Below, one piece after another: positions 17,441-26,060 of a stretch of 37,688 bases of DNA. Position 1 is the stretch's first letter. Every line of letters begins with the position of its first letter. Below the pieces are notes generated by a model. It was given only the letters and a program-made list of their open reading frames with translations. It was not told the origin of the DNA and ran no database searches. Source of the DNA: an uncultured Candidatus Poseidoniales archaeon (GTDB lineage: Archaea; Thermoplasmatota; Poseidoniia; Poseidoniales; Poseidoniaceae); assembly GCA_905182635.1 (NCBI GenBank), contig CAJJCM010000045.1, forward strand, positions 1 through 37,688, in the 5' to 3' direction. The translations under genes were made by a program, and so were the position numbers.

Positions 17441-18429
17441 TTCCAGATTTTGACCAACAAGGGGCGGCAGAAACCAAGCAATGGGTGCCCGAAGTATCTG
17501 CACCTGCAATACTTTTGGAGAATGTATCCAAAAGTTATGGCCGGATTTTTGCTTTATCAAATATAACTTTAGCTTTGAACGGTGGCGTCACTGGTGTATT
17601 GGGGATGAATGGTGCAGGGAAATCTACCTTGTTCAATTTACTGATGGGAAAACTCAAACCAAGTCAAGGGAGCATCAAATTATTTGGTACTGACCCTTGG
17701 AAAAATCCTGCACCTTATGCACGCGTTGGCTTTGTACCAGAGCATGAAAAGATGTATGATTGGATGACTGGCTATGGCTTTGTTTCGACGTTTGCACGAC
17801 TCAATGGATTGACACGCGATGAAGCAAGTGTTGAAGCAAATCGAGTCTTAGAATTCGTCGGATTAACCGATGTAGCGTATAAAAAAATCGGACAGTATTC
17901 CAAGGGCATGCGCCAACGAGCAAAAATTGCTCATGCATTGGTCAATGACCCAGAATTGATTATTCTTGACGAACCACTCCAAGGCTGTGACCCTCTTGCT
18001 CGAACAACCATCATGAATCTGATTCGGGAACTGGGACGAATGGGGCGAACAGTACTTGTCAGCAGCCACATCTTGCAAGAAATTGAACGTATTACTGAAC
18101 AAATAGTCATTCTACATCAAGGGCGGTTACTTGCTTTAGGAAATTTGCATTCAATTCGAGAACGCCTTGACAAAATCCCTCACAGAATCTCAATTCAAGC
18201 AGAAAACCCAAAAGAATTGGCAAAGGATGTGATCGACATTGATGAAGTGTACGGTGTCTCGTTCCCAGATGGGAAAAACATCTCGATCCAAACTCATAAT
18301 CTTGGTGCAATTCATTCACAACTCCCTCGTATAATTGTTGACAATAATCACAAAGTTTCAACCATCGATAATCCCGATGACGATTTAGCTTCAATTTTGG
18401 GCTACCTCACTTCAGGAGGGGGGATGTGA
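17437..18429 (+). CDS. ABC transporter ATP-binding protein (second of a tandem pair)
   Basis: 330 residues from ATG 17437, overlapping the preceding permease by four bases. Walker A GMNGAGKST (56-64), signature YSKGMRQ (154-160), Walker B LIILDEP (174-180), switch His211. The loop after Walker B reads LQGCDP where related proteins usually have NGLDP, so a Cys sits next to the D-loop Asp. A C-terminal tail of about 90 residues follows. It is diverged from the first ATPase, so the pair is not a recent duplication. The stop codon shares a base with the next start (TGATG). Confidence 0.9.
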   Translation: MIPDFDQQGAAETKQWVPEVSAPAILLENVSKSYGRIFALSNITLALNGGVTGVLGMNGAGKSTLFNLLMGKLKPSQGSIKLFGTDPWKNPAPYARVGFVPEHEKMYDWMTGYGFVSTFARLNGLTRDEASVEANRVLEFVGLTDVAYKKIGQYSKGMRQRAKIAHALVNDPELIILDEPLQGCDPLARTTIMNLIRELGRMGRTVLVSSHILQEIERITEQIVILHQGRLLALGNLHSIRERLDKIPHRISIQAENPKELAKDVIDIDEVYGVSFPDGKNISIQTHNLGAIHSQLPRIIVDNNHKVSTIDNPDDDLASILGYLTSGGGM

Positions 18430-19763
18430 TGGCGACCAAACCGGATACCATCTATCGCGCATTTGACCGTAAGGCTTCTGCCATTGTCGAATTCACCCTC
18501 CGCCAATACCGGACAAAAACTTCTACATGGGTTGTTCTCGGCGTCGGTTTTACAGCACTGGCTTTGATATTCTTAATCTACATCGATGTGATGGGTTCTG
18601 AATTTGAGTCGGTTGATAACGATGGTGATTCTACAGATTATGATAACGACGGATATCCAAAGGGACAAGAACTTCGTTTAGGTACTGACCCTTGGGACAG
18701 TGAATCACATCCGGGATTGTTTGACACTCCGATTGAACCGGACCCGATTTCGATGTACATCAATGAAGATGGTTTTGATTGGGATATTAATTCCAAAATA
18801 GGTTCACAAACAACGGGAATTGATGACGATGGAGATTGTTTGAATTCGAACAAAACAGATTCACAAAAGGATACCGATAACAATGGTATACCTTGCGATA
18901 TTATCGTCGATTTCTACAGGTTGTCCGATGGTCGAATTTACTCCAATGTTCTTGCTGATTCAGGTGTTGACGAAGATCCGGATGAAGATGCGTATTCACG
19001 TGAAGCAATCCATATGGCATTCGTTCTCTCCATTGGGAAATTGGGTTTTGTTCTCTTGCTGGGTATATTCTTACCTTTATTCATGGCAACTGGCCTTATT
19101 CGTGACGAAATGTCTTCTGGTACAATGCACTTTATGCTTGCCAAACCAATTGCACGCTCAGAAGTATTCCTCTATCGTACATTGGGATATCTCGGAATCG
19201 TTTGGCCTTATGTCATTGTTCTTGGGATTCTTGGTGCTCTGGTTTCTGGCTTTGCCGGTTCTGGTGATGCTTTCTTTCGATTTGCGGACCTCGGCGTTTG
19301 GTTGGCTATAATTTTCGCTACCATGATGGCGACGCTCGTGTATGGAATGTTATTCAATGCACTTGGTGTCTTTTGGAAATACGGAATTATTCTTGCCATA
19401 CCATTTGCTGCATGGGAACTGGGAATGGCTTTGCTTTCGATGGGTGCACCAGATGCAATGTTACTGAGGTTTTCAGTGATTGGATGGGCATTGATGATTG
19501 TTGATGCTGCGGCAATGCTGGTCTGGCCAAACCTCGATTTATTCATCGTCATGGGCCAGTGGGGTGGTGGAGGACAAGGAAGTGGATGGGACTTTGACTC
19601 ATCCTTAGAAGGGTCTGGACCACTGGATTTCTTTTCATCCAAACCCGGCCTCGGACTTTCGGCTTTCACTGCAATGATTGTAGCCACATTAGTGATGCTG
19701 TTCCAAGCAGCGATACTCTGGTTCATTGGTGGCGCTATATTCAAGGGTAAGGAGATTCAATAA
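18429..19763 (+). CDS. ABC-2 type permease with Ca-binding TSP3-like external loop
   Basis: 444 residues from ATG 18429, with a G-rich ribosome-binding stretch upstream. Helix 1 lies at about 35-56. It is followed by a loop of about 140 residues, then roughly six more helices from about 200 to 440. The loop holds two Asp/Asn-rich segments of the thrombospondin type 3 kind: VDNDGDSTDYDNDGYPKG with GTDPWDSESHPG after it, and IDDDGDCLNSNKTDSQKDTD. Such DxDxDG repeats bind calcium in other proteins. The coupling segment IRDEMSSGTMHFMLAKPIAR matches ABC-2 permeases. A Gly-rich patch (QWGGGGQGSGW) lies before the last helix. Last subunit of the four-gene ABC block. Confidence 0.83.
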   Translation: MATKPDTIYRAFDRKASAIVEFTLRQYRTKTSTWVVLGVGFTALALIFLIYIDVMGSEFESVDNDGDSTDYDNDGYPKGQELRLGTDPWDSESHPGLFDTPIEPDPISMYINEDGFDWDINSKIGSQTTGIDDDGDCLNSNKTDSQKDTDNNGIPCDIIVDFYRLSDGRIYSNVLADSGVDEDPDEDAYSREAIHMAFVLSIGKLGFVLLLGIFLPLFMATGLIRDEMSSGTMHFMLAKPIARSEVFLYRTLGYLGIVWPYVIVLGILGALVSGFAGSGDAFFRFADLGVWLAIIFATMMATLVYGMLFNALGVFWKYGIILAIPFAAWELGMALLSMGAPDAMLLRFSVIGWALMIVDAAAMLVWPNLDLFIVMGQWGGGGQGSGWDFDSSLEGSGPLDFFSSKPGLGLSAFTAMIVATLVMLFQAAILWFIGGAIFKGKEIQ

Positions 19764-20965
19764 TGACTGAGATGACTGCATTTTCGGGAGACCTTTCCAA
19801 ACTGTGGTCCTTGCAAGAACGCCCACCTCTCAACCACCTCACTTGGGATTGGTGGTGGTGGCTGGTCATGCTCGACGACCCGGATGGGCGTCCGAGTGGT
19901 CGACAACTGATGGTACTCTGGTCGACCAAAGACAACGCTCTTGTTGAAGTGAACGGGGTGCCTTGGATGCCAGCAGGGAGGCCCGGAAGTGATGATGGAA
20001 AAGCAATGGCATTAGATGGAATGGTTTGTGCATGGTGGTTCGATGGAAAACAAATGCATGAGCCTGTCATTCAACAAATATGCCGCATTATTTCACTCCC
20101 CGATACCCACCCCAATTGGCCTAAAAAGTCAGTTCAGTCCGGCAAAGGTGGTGGGGCAGTCGTACCTCTTTTGGACAAGGACCTTTCAATGGGATTGAAA
20201 AGTGATTTGAGTGCGTTTTGGATTCGATTAGCCACGGATGAAGAGGCATCACATCCAAAGGTCCCGAAAATATTTGATCTTCAACTCACCCCTTGGAATT
20301 CGGCGTTATCGACAGCACGACAAGCGAGTGCAAATTATGCTGCAAATATGGGCTACGATATCCTTCGTCTGCATGGAACACGTGTACAAGGGACATTGGA
20401 TGACGAAGAAGTATCAGGCACAGCTTATTTTCAGAAAGTTTGCGTTCAGGCACCCTCGGTCCCTTGGTATTGGGGAATGCTCCATCTCAACGATGGCTCG
20501 TACATCGATTGGTTCCTGCCACATCTCTCCTTTACGGTCAGTGCCCGTGACAATCGCCCTTGGAAGCGTCGAGACACCGGACACCTCGGACTTTCACAGG
20601 GTGGCTTATTCCATGACCCAATCAATAAACGGACCGAACGTTTTACCAAAGTACTGGTACGGAAACTGGCATCTGAACTAACAGAAGGTGAGCATGGTCA
20701 CACTCCTGGCGCTCCTTTACCAATTTTTGAGGTCAAGATGTGGAATGGGCGAACCAAGATTGAACTTCGTGTTCAGGCAATCGAACGGGCGCACTGGACC
20801 TTTAATCAACCAACACGTGGTGGCCTGAAGTCTCATCTTACCTACAATGAATATCCTCTTGAGTTGAAGTATCTAAGAATTCAAGATGAATTCGGGACAC
20901 GCAAAGAATCAGATTATGAATGGGCAAGAGGAAATGCTGAACATTCATGGGGATTATTGCATTAA
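19763..20965 (+). CDS. Trp-rich protein of unknown function, possibly lipocalin-like
   Basis: 400 residues; the ATG at 19763 shares its first base with the stop of the permease (TAATG), so it belongs to the same transcript. No membrane helices. Trp is very frequent, including four in a row (WDWWWWLVMLDD) near residue 28. The central part (GTAYFQKVCVQAPSVPWYWG, then MLHLNDGSYIDWFLPH) recalls the beta-barrel pattern of CrtC/AttH-type lipocalin-like proteins, in which a W-x-G-x-LH-x-DG element is common. That link is a weak visual one. The genomic tie to an ABC exporter suggests it may handle a hydrophobic or envelope compound. Confidence 0.7.
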   Translation: MTEMTAFSGDLSKLWSLQERPPLNHLTWDWWWWLVMLDDPDGRPSGRQLMVLWSTKDNALVEVNGVPWMPAGRPGSDDGKAMALDGMVCAWWFDGKQMHEPVIQQICRIISLPDTHPNWPKKSVQSGKGGGAVVPLLDKDLSMGLKSDLSAFWIRLATDEEASHPKVPKIFDLQLTPWNSALSTARQASANYAANMGYDILRLHGTRVQGTLDDEEVSGTAYFQKVCVQAPSVPWYWGMLHLNDGSYIDWFLPHLSFTVSARDNRPWKRRDTGHLGLSQGGLFHDPINKRTERFTKVLVRKLASELTEGEHGHTPGAPLPIFEVKMWNGRTKIELRVQAIERAHWTFNQPTRGGLKSHLTYNEYPLELKYLRIQDEFGTRKESDYEWARGNAEHSWGLLH

Positions 20966-21046
20966 CCGCAACGGAAAGTGCAAACCTTTCTCTCCATTTA
21001 GATACTTCACTGTGCAAAGGTATTATGTGCGTGGAGTACCACACAA

Positions 21047-21058
21047 GGAGGAGGAGAG
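21047..21058 (+). promoter_or_regulatory. Strong ribosome-binding site of the PH-domain gene
   Basis: GGAGGAGGAGAG, seven bases before ATG 21065, is among the strongest such sites in the window. A TATA-like TATTATGT lies at 21021-21028, 37-44 bases before the ATG, so the gene probably has its own promoter in the 99-base gap after the Trp-rich gene. Confidence 0.6.
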
Positions 21059-21064
21059 ATTTCA

Positions 21065-22114
21065 ATGAGTGAAGAATCCGATGCCGATGAAGAACCAAAT
21101 GTAGATACTCAAACTACTGTTGAAGCGAAATATGAAGCTGAACAAGCACGCTTATCGAAGACATTTCGTTTGATTTCTGGTGAAGAAGTGTTATTGACAA
21201 AACGTCCGAGTGCCTTTGCCTTCATCGGCTTGTATTTACTTGGACTTTTGGTCCTTGCAATTCACTTTATTTTCGATAACGCAAATTCACTCTCCTCAGA
21301 AGATTCGAGTGGATTTCTCAAAGTCACCTTAACGATCATTGATATTACGGGTGGAGAAAAGTGGCCTTTTGGTTTTATTTTTGTTATGCTGTTCGTCACT
21401 TGGATGAATCGCTTGATGAATGCTTCAACATCTGGCCGATGGGTCACCATTGGCCTGCTCATCATCACGTTGACGCCATTAGTCATTCAATTGGATGACT
21501 TATTGCTCTATTTCACTGATAACATCATTGGAATGAACAAACCAATTGGAGGTTTTATCCCACTTGATGAATACAACTACACATTATTCGGACTGGGTTT
21601 TGTTGGAATCTACATGGCTATGACATTCTATTACCAGCGAAGTTTCCATTACGCTGTCACCACAGATGCTGTCATTTTTGAACACAGTTTCTTACTTTCA
21701 CGTTCGCACCGCCGAATTCTCTTCGATCGTATTTCTGAAGTGATGGTGGAACGTTCACCGGTTGGCACTATCTTTGGTTTTGCTACCGTCACCATAATGA
21801 CCGATTCAGGCGTCGGCATTGTAGAGGAAAATACAGGGTCCGGAATGGCAGGCGCCATACCTGGAACCACTGAAAGAGATGGAGACTCAGCGGTAGAGAA
21901 AGCAGGCAAAGGCATTCTTCGTTCGGTCATTGGCCTACTTACCTATCAACGAACCATTCGAGTTGTCCGTCCAGATCCAAAACACTGTATGTATAACATT
22001 CGACATTGGGAAAAGGCCAAGGCACTTCTCAACGAAAAGCACAAGGAACACAGTCAATCAAATCTCCTTAAAGACTTGAAAGACACAATCGTCGCCTCCG
22101 GCGAAGAGAACTGA
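21065..22114 (+). CDS. Membrane protein with bacterial-type PH domain (DUF304/bPH2-like)
   Basis: 349 residues from ATG 21065. An acidic N-terminus (SEESDADEEPNVD) is followed by four membrane helices, at about 50-70, 98-115, 122-145 and 175-192. The PH-like domain starts right after the last helix (YYQRSFHYAVTTDAVIFEHS, then FLLSRSHRRILFDRISEVMV, then VGTIFGFATVTIMTDSG), with the tyr-x-val-Thr-x-Asp and G-x-FGxATV wording typical of the YdbS/YdbT family. A polar insertion of about 35 residues splits the end of the domain before TIRVVRPDPKHCMYNIRHWE. The function of these proteins is poorly known; a membrane-associated scaffold role is likely. Confidence 0.82.
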   Translation: MSEESDADEEPNVDTQTTVEAKYEAEQARLSKTFRLISGEEVLLTKRPSAFAFIGLYLLGLLVLAIHFIFDNANSLSSEDSSGFLKVTLTIIDITGGEKWPFGFIFVMLFVTWMNRLMNASTSGRWVTIGLLIITLTPLVIQLDDLLLYFTDNIIGMNKPIGGFIPLDEYNYTLFGLGFVGIYMAMTFYYQRSFHYAVTTDAVIFEHSFLLSRSHRRILFDRISEVMVERSPVGTIFGFATVTIMTDSGVGIVEENTGSGMAGAIPGTTERDGDSAVEKAGKGILRSVIGLLTYQRTIRVVRPDPKHCMYNIRHWEKAKALLNEKHKEHSQSNLLKDLKDTIVASGEEN

Positions 22115-22179
22115 TTTCTACTTGGTTCGCCGTGTGCTTCAAAAACTGAATACAACCCCGCAGAGATAGAGGCGATGAT

Positions 22180-22701
22180 ATGAGCAACGAAGAAATACTC
22201 CAAGGACCAATCGAAAAACTACGCAGTGGTGACCTAGACGGCGCTATTGCTGACCTAGATGAAATGATGGGGATTCACAAAACCAATGCCGAAGTTCATC
22301 ATATGTTTGCAGAATTTGCCAACATGAAAAATGCAGAAGCACAAGAGGATGTCATCCCAGGTGGGAAAATCATGATGGCTTACAAAAAAGCCATGCAAAT
22401 GGACGAGGAAAACACAGAGTATATCGGTGACTTCGCAACTTTTGCCCTTGAATGTCGCCGTATACCTGTAGCTGTGAAAGAATTCCAACGCTATGCTCGG
22501 TGTCTTGAACTTGAAGACATCCCCGTTGATGAGATCCTGTTTACTGCGAGCCGAAACATCGTCGATGCTATCGAAGTGATGGACCCAAGCAAGCAAAATC
22601 CAATGGTTCAACCTTGGTTGAAGCAAGCGCTCATCTGGTCAGTAGGTGGATTAGGCTTTTCACCTGAAGATGCAATCGAGATGCTCCAACGTGAAGATTG
22701 A
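22180..22701 (+). CDS. Small helical-repeat (TPR-like) protein
   Basis: 173 residues from ATG 22180. Helical throughout, with repeat-like stretches spaced about 34-40 residues apart (LRSGDLDGAIADLDEMM, then KIMMAYKKAMQMDEEN, then RRIPVAVKEFQRYARCLELE), as in tetratricopeptide repeats. It is acidic, with no membrane segment. Such proteins usually act as adaptors; the partner is unknown. truA starts nine bases downstream, so the two are likely co-transcribed. Confidence 0.78.
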   Translation: MSNEEILQGPIEKLRSGDLDGAIADLDEMMGIHKTNAEVHHMFAEFANMKNAEAQEDVIPGGKIMMAYKKAMQMDEENTEYIGDFATFALECRRIPVAVKEFQRYARCLELEDIPVDEILFTASRNIVDAIEVMDPSKQNPMVQPWLKQALIWSVGGLGFSPEDAIEMLQRED

Positions 22702-22710
22702 GGTGAATAC

Positions 22711-23631
22711 ATGGCGGACCCGAGCGTTCGTCTCGCCTTTCGTATTGGCTACCTCGGTGATGGATATCATGGAAGCCAAATCCAACCAGATGTTAAAACA
22801 GTCCAGGGTGAATTGATTCGAGTTTTTCGCAGTCTCAAATGGCTGGATAATTCATCGACTGAACATAACTTAGTCCTCTCCAGCCGAACAGATGCTGGCG
22901 TCCATGTACGTCTCAATGGAGGCGTAGTTACAATCGACAGAGAACTTTGGAATGCATTAACACCTCGTAAGATGATTCGAGCATTGGATGACCGTTTACC
23001 CAAGGATATCGCCTTCCTTGATGTTCGTGAAGTCAATGAGCAATGGAATCCACGTATGGCAAATTACCGAGTGTACCGTTATCGACTTGAAGGAATTGAA
23101 TTTTGGAAGTATCCCGGTGAACAATTTGTCGATTGGTTGAAGATGTTTGAAGGAACCTACGACGCGACCAATTTTGCCCGTCTCGAGGAAGGGAAAAACC
23201 CGATGCGAACAATCCTTTCGTGTACGCCATGGATTGTCAATGGACGAACCATCGGTTTTGAAATCAAAGGCGAGGCTTTTCTTTGGAATCAAGTTCGACG
23301 AACTGCTATGGCCTTACATCGAATGTGTATCGGAGACCTTGAACCAACCGAAATTCTACAAGCGATTCGACATCCAGAAATTGAAGTTGATTTTGGAGTG
23401 GCTCCACCGGATTGGCTCATACTCTGGGGCGTTGATTGGAATGAATTTCCTTTACCAATGGCAAAGCAGGGGGACACACCCCTCACTGCACCTCCAATGG
23501 GACCGGCAGTTGAGCGCACAATGAGAAAGCGATGGCGAGAAGGTGCACGGCATGAACTCAAGAATCTCTTATATCAGGAATGGGCGGGCATTGGTGAATT
23601 ACCAATCGTCAAACATACTCCGGTCACTTGA
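22711..23631 (+). CDS. truA: tRNA pseudouridine synthase A
   Basis: 306 residues from ATG 22711, with GAGGTGA upstream. It converts uridines 38-40 of the tRNA anticodon stem to pseudouridine. The catalytic Asp61 lies in SSRTDAGVH. Other TruA marks are GYLGDGYHGSQIQPDVKTVQ near the start, FLWNQVRRTAMAL for the second half of the active-site cleft, and LRxx-type ending replaced by a basic tail (MRKRWREGARHELKNLL). Its end overlaps the end of the convergent ribK by eight bases. Confidence 0.93.
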   Translation: MADPSVRLAFRIGYLGDGYHGSQIQPDVKTVQGELIRVFRSLKWLDNSSTEHNLVLSSRTDAGVHVRLNGGVVTIDRELWNALTPRKMIRALDDRLPKDIAFLDVREVNEQWNPRMANYRVYRYRLEGIEFWKYPGEQFVDWLKMFEGTYDATNFARLEEGKNPMRTILSCTPWIVNGRTIGFEIKGEAFLWNQVRRTAMALHRMCIGDLEPTEILQAIRHPEIEVDFGVAPPDWLILWGVDWNEFPLPMAKQGDTPLTAPPMGPAVERTMRKRWREGARHELKNLLYQEWAGIGELPIVKHTPVT

Positions 23632-24091
23632 CGGAAATCTGGACGATGTTGCCATCTTCGAGTGAAAGTTTTTCACGCAAGAAAGCACAGGCAATGACTT
23701 CTACGACATCGGTATGCCGTGTCAGGTCTGGAATTAAAATGGCACACTCTACCGTAGCATCGCCTGATTCTAACACCGCCAAGAATGCTGTAGCTCCACC
23801 AAATGAAACGCCATCACGTAAAAATCCACGAATACGATGAGCATCGTACATCGAAACATCGACGTTTGATGCAGCGGAACGATCTGTATCAGATGCATCC
23901 AGAGTATCAATACCAGATTTTCTTCGTAAGGCAATGTAGTGTACCAAATCTTGACCTTGAATGGTAAGATTCAATGTCCCTGGCCAAGCAGTCCCGCCAA
24001 GAAGATGTTTGAATTGTTCTTGATAATGCGGTTGTGCCATGAAGATATGCGCGCGGCCTAAGCCACTGCTCACCGTTCCAGTCAGACGCAT
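23624..24091 (-). CDS. ribK: CTP-dependent riboflavin kinase (archaeal RibK, DUF120)
   Basis: 155 residues from ATG 24091; a GTG 18 bases upstream is an alternative start. Makes FMN from riboflavin using CTP, an archaeal trait. The family pattern is clear: SGLGRAHIFMAQPHYQEQFK, LGGTAWPGTLNLTI (the G-x-PGTLN motif), and the C-terminal ILIPDLTRHTDVVEVIACAFLREKLSLEDGN. No HTH domain is fused, unlike in some archaea. It diverges from the glycine C-acetyltransferase gene across about 114 bases. Confidence 0.92.
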   Translation of the reverse strand: MRLTGTVSSGLGRAHIFMAQPHYQEQFKHLLGGTAWPGTLNLTIQGQDLVHYIALRRKSGIDTLDASDTDRSAASNVDVSMYDAHRIRGFLRDGVSFGGATAFLAVLESGDATVECAILIPDLTRHTDVVEVIACAFLREKLSLEDGNIVQISVK

Positions 24092-24177
24092 ATCATGCCC
24101 AATGCCCACCCCTTTTTGAGTGCATGGTTACAACATTGTGATTTCATCCCCTCAAGCCCGAAAGAACTTGAACGGTG

Positions 24178-24194
24178 AACTGATGCGTTCAGTT
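24178..24194. repeat. Perfect 6-bp inverted repeat before the glycine C-acetyltransferase gene
   Basis: AACTGA, spacer TGCGT, TCAGTT, followed directly by the ribosome-binding stretch TTGGGGAGA and the ATG at 24206. It could fold in the leader and affect translation, or be a binding site in the gap shared with ribK. Confidence 0.4.
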
Positions 24195-24205
24195 GGGGAG
24201 AGCAT

Positions 24206-25387
24206 ATGCCGGGTGACATGACATGGATGAAAACTCGATTTGATGAATTGTCGGAGAACTCTCTCCTTTGGGAACCGCCTACTCTCGAAAGTCCAAATCA
24301 ACCTCGCTGCCAGATGAACGGTAAGCCGACAATCATGCTTTCGGCGAACAATTACCTCAACCTCACTACCCATCCAAAAGTTAAGCAAGCTATGCTTGAT
24401 GCGACCATCAAATACGGTGCTGGAAGTGGAAGTGTCCGCGCTATTGCTGGAACGATGGATATTCATTTGGAAGCAGAAAAGAAAGTAGCAGAATTCAAGG
24501 GTGTTGAAGCATCTCTCATTTATTCCGCAGGTTATACAGTCAATGTTGGATTCATTCCAACCTTGGTCACCGGACCTCAAGATGTGATTATCAGTGATTC
24601 ACTCAATCATGGTTCAATTATTGATGGCGTTCGTTTAACCAAGGCGAGTAGGGGTGTCTATGCCCACAATGACATGGGTGAGTTGGAAGCAGTCCTCAAA
24701 GCCCATGAAGATTCTGAACGGAAACTCATCATCACAGATGGTGTCTTTTCGATGGATGGAGATATTGCTCCACTCGATGAAGTGACACAATTGGCGGAAG
24801 AATACGGGGCAATGGTCTACGTCGATGATTGTCATGGAGAAGGTGTACTTGGCGACAAAGGTGCGGGGATTGTTGCGCATTTTAATCTCCAAGGCAAGGT
24901 TGACTTTGAGACCGGTTCATTTTCGAAAGCACTTGGTGTCCAAGGCGGTATTCTTGCTGGTACGGAAATGACCCGTACGCATGCACTAAATCATTCTCGC
25001 TCATGGCTCCTTTCTGGCTCGCAACCACCGGGTGTTGCAGCAGCTCAAAAGGCAGCCATCGAAGTTTTGATGGATGAACCGGAACATCACGCTCGACTTT
25101 GGGACAACACGAACTACTTCCGCAAAGAATTGCAATCTCTCGGATTCGATACCGGTAATTCGGCCACCCCTATCATCCCGGTGATGTGTGGAGAATCAAG
25201 CGTTGCTAAGGCCATGACCAAAGCACTTGGTGACGAGGGCGTAATGGCTGGTGCGATTGTGTTTCCAATGGTTGCTCGTGACAAAGCCCGAATTCGAACG
25301 CAAATGTCCGCAGGACTTACCCGAGAGGATTTGGACGAAGTGCTCCGTTTGTTCGAAAAAGTGGGACCAACACTCGACTTGATCTGA
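24206..25387 (+). CDS. kbl: Glycine C-acetyltransferase-like enzyme (alpha-oxoamine synthase family)
   Basis: 393 residues from ATG 24206, with GGGGAGAG upstream. PLP enzyme of the family that includes 2-amino-3-oxobutyrate CoA ligase (Kbl), 8-amino-7-oxononanoate synthase and serine palmitoyltransferase. Visible: SANNYLNLTTHP (46-57), GAGSGSVRAIAGT (71-83), the cofactor pair Asp207 and His210 in VDDCHGEG, and Lys241 in GSFSKALGVQGG. Kbl is favoured by overall wording (TDGVFSMDGDIAPL, GAIVFPMVARDKARIRTQMSA), but the acyl-CoA substrate cannot be fixed from sequence. No threonine dehydrogenase gene is beside it. Ends two bases from a convergent membrane protein gene. Confidence 0.85.
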   Translation: MPGDMTWMKTRFDELSENSLLWEPPTLESPNQPRCQMNGKPTIMLSANNYLNLTTHPKVKQAMLDATIKYGAGSGSVRAIAGTMDIHLEAEKKVAEFKGVEASLIYSAGYTVNVGFIPTLVTGPQDVIISDSLNHGSIIDGVRLTKASRGVYAHNDMGELEAVLKAHEDSERKLIITDGVFSMDGDIAPLDEVTQLAEEYGAMVYVDDCHGEGVLGDKGAGIVAHFNLQGKVDFETGSFSKALGVQGGILAGTEMTRTHALNHSRSWLLSGSQPPGVAAAQKAAIEVLMDEPEHHARLWDNTNYFRKELQSLGFDTGNSATPIIPVMCGESSVAKAMTKALGDEGVMAGAIVFPMVARDKARIRTQMSAGLTREDLDEVLRLFEKVGPTLDLI

Positions 25388-25389
25388 AC

Positions 25390-26001
25390 TCATTCCTCTT
25401 CCAGTGCATTGATGACTGAGAGTAACTCTTCATCGCCATCGGTGATATCTTCAATCTCATTTGAATCATTTCTGTGGTCTATATCAAGATGTGCGAAGGG
25501 ATTCACACCATTTTCCAATTGACGCAATAAGCGCCAGCGAGGTGCCCATGAAAGGTGGACATACATCGGACCTGGAAGCAATAAGAGGAGCCAGATGAAA
25601 CTTACTGGCAAAGTCAACATTTCCGTTAGAGAAATCGACAGCAAGGCAAATCCAACAAATGGCATTGGATAGAGTATGTAGCGAGGAGGGGCCACTGGAA
25701 AGCGTTTTGAAATGCTCACAATAATCAATGACATCATACCCAGCAGGAGACAAGCAACCATAATCAATGCTGAATGAAATATCCAATTGGTAAACCAACC
25801 GTTTGAGTCTTGTGCGAATCGGTAAGGGAGAAGCAAAGCAAGCGATACTAAGAGTCCGTAAAAGGCAGAAATATTCGATGGGTGTGAGAGCCAAAGTGGT
25901 AACTTTGTGAACCGACGTGAGAGTGATGTACCTAAGAGGGTTTCACGCTCGTTCGAACTGAGTACCGTAAGATACCCTTGCCATCGCGCAGAAGATTCCA
26001 C
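25390..26001 (-). CDS. Four-helix membrane protein, unknown function
   Basis: 203 residues, probably from GTG 26001, since no Met comes earlier than residue 80. Four hydrophobic helices lie at about 45-60, 72-95, 110-127 and 132-150. A cytoplasmic-looking acidic tail ends in DITDGDEELLSVINALEEE. The segment YVHLSWAPRWRLLRQLENGVNPF after the last helix is amphipathic. A TATA-like TTTACATT about 30 bases upstream would give a very short leader. No family is recognised. It follows another membrane protein gene after a 59-base gap and may share its message. Confidence 0.7.
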   Translation of the reverse strand: MESSARWQGYLTVLSSNERETLLGTSLSRRFTKLPLWLSHPSNISAFYGLLVSLALLLPYRFAQDSNGWFTNWIFHSALIMVACLLLGMMSLIIVSISKRFPVAPPRYILYPMPFVGFALLSISLTEMLTLPVSFIWLLLLLPGPMYVHLSWAPRWRLLRQLENGVNPFAHLDIDHRNDSNEIEDITDGDEELLSVINALEEE

Positions 26002-26060
26002 GTTCTGCGGTAGAGGTTGAGGTTTTCAATGTAAAGGCTCTAATTTAATGCAAACATCTC

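Noticed and set aside
19208-19744. 178-residue minus-strand ORF opposite the second permease
   Set aside because: Pro/Ser-rich antisense shadow; the plus frame has clear membrane helices and the ABC-2 coupling segment.
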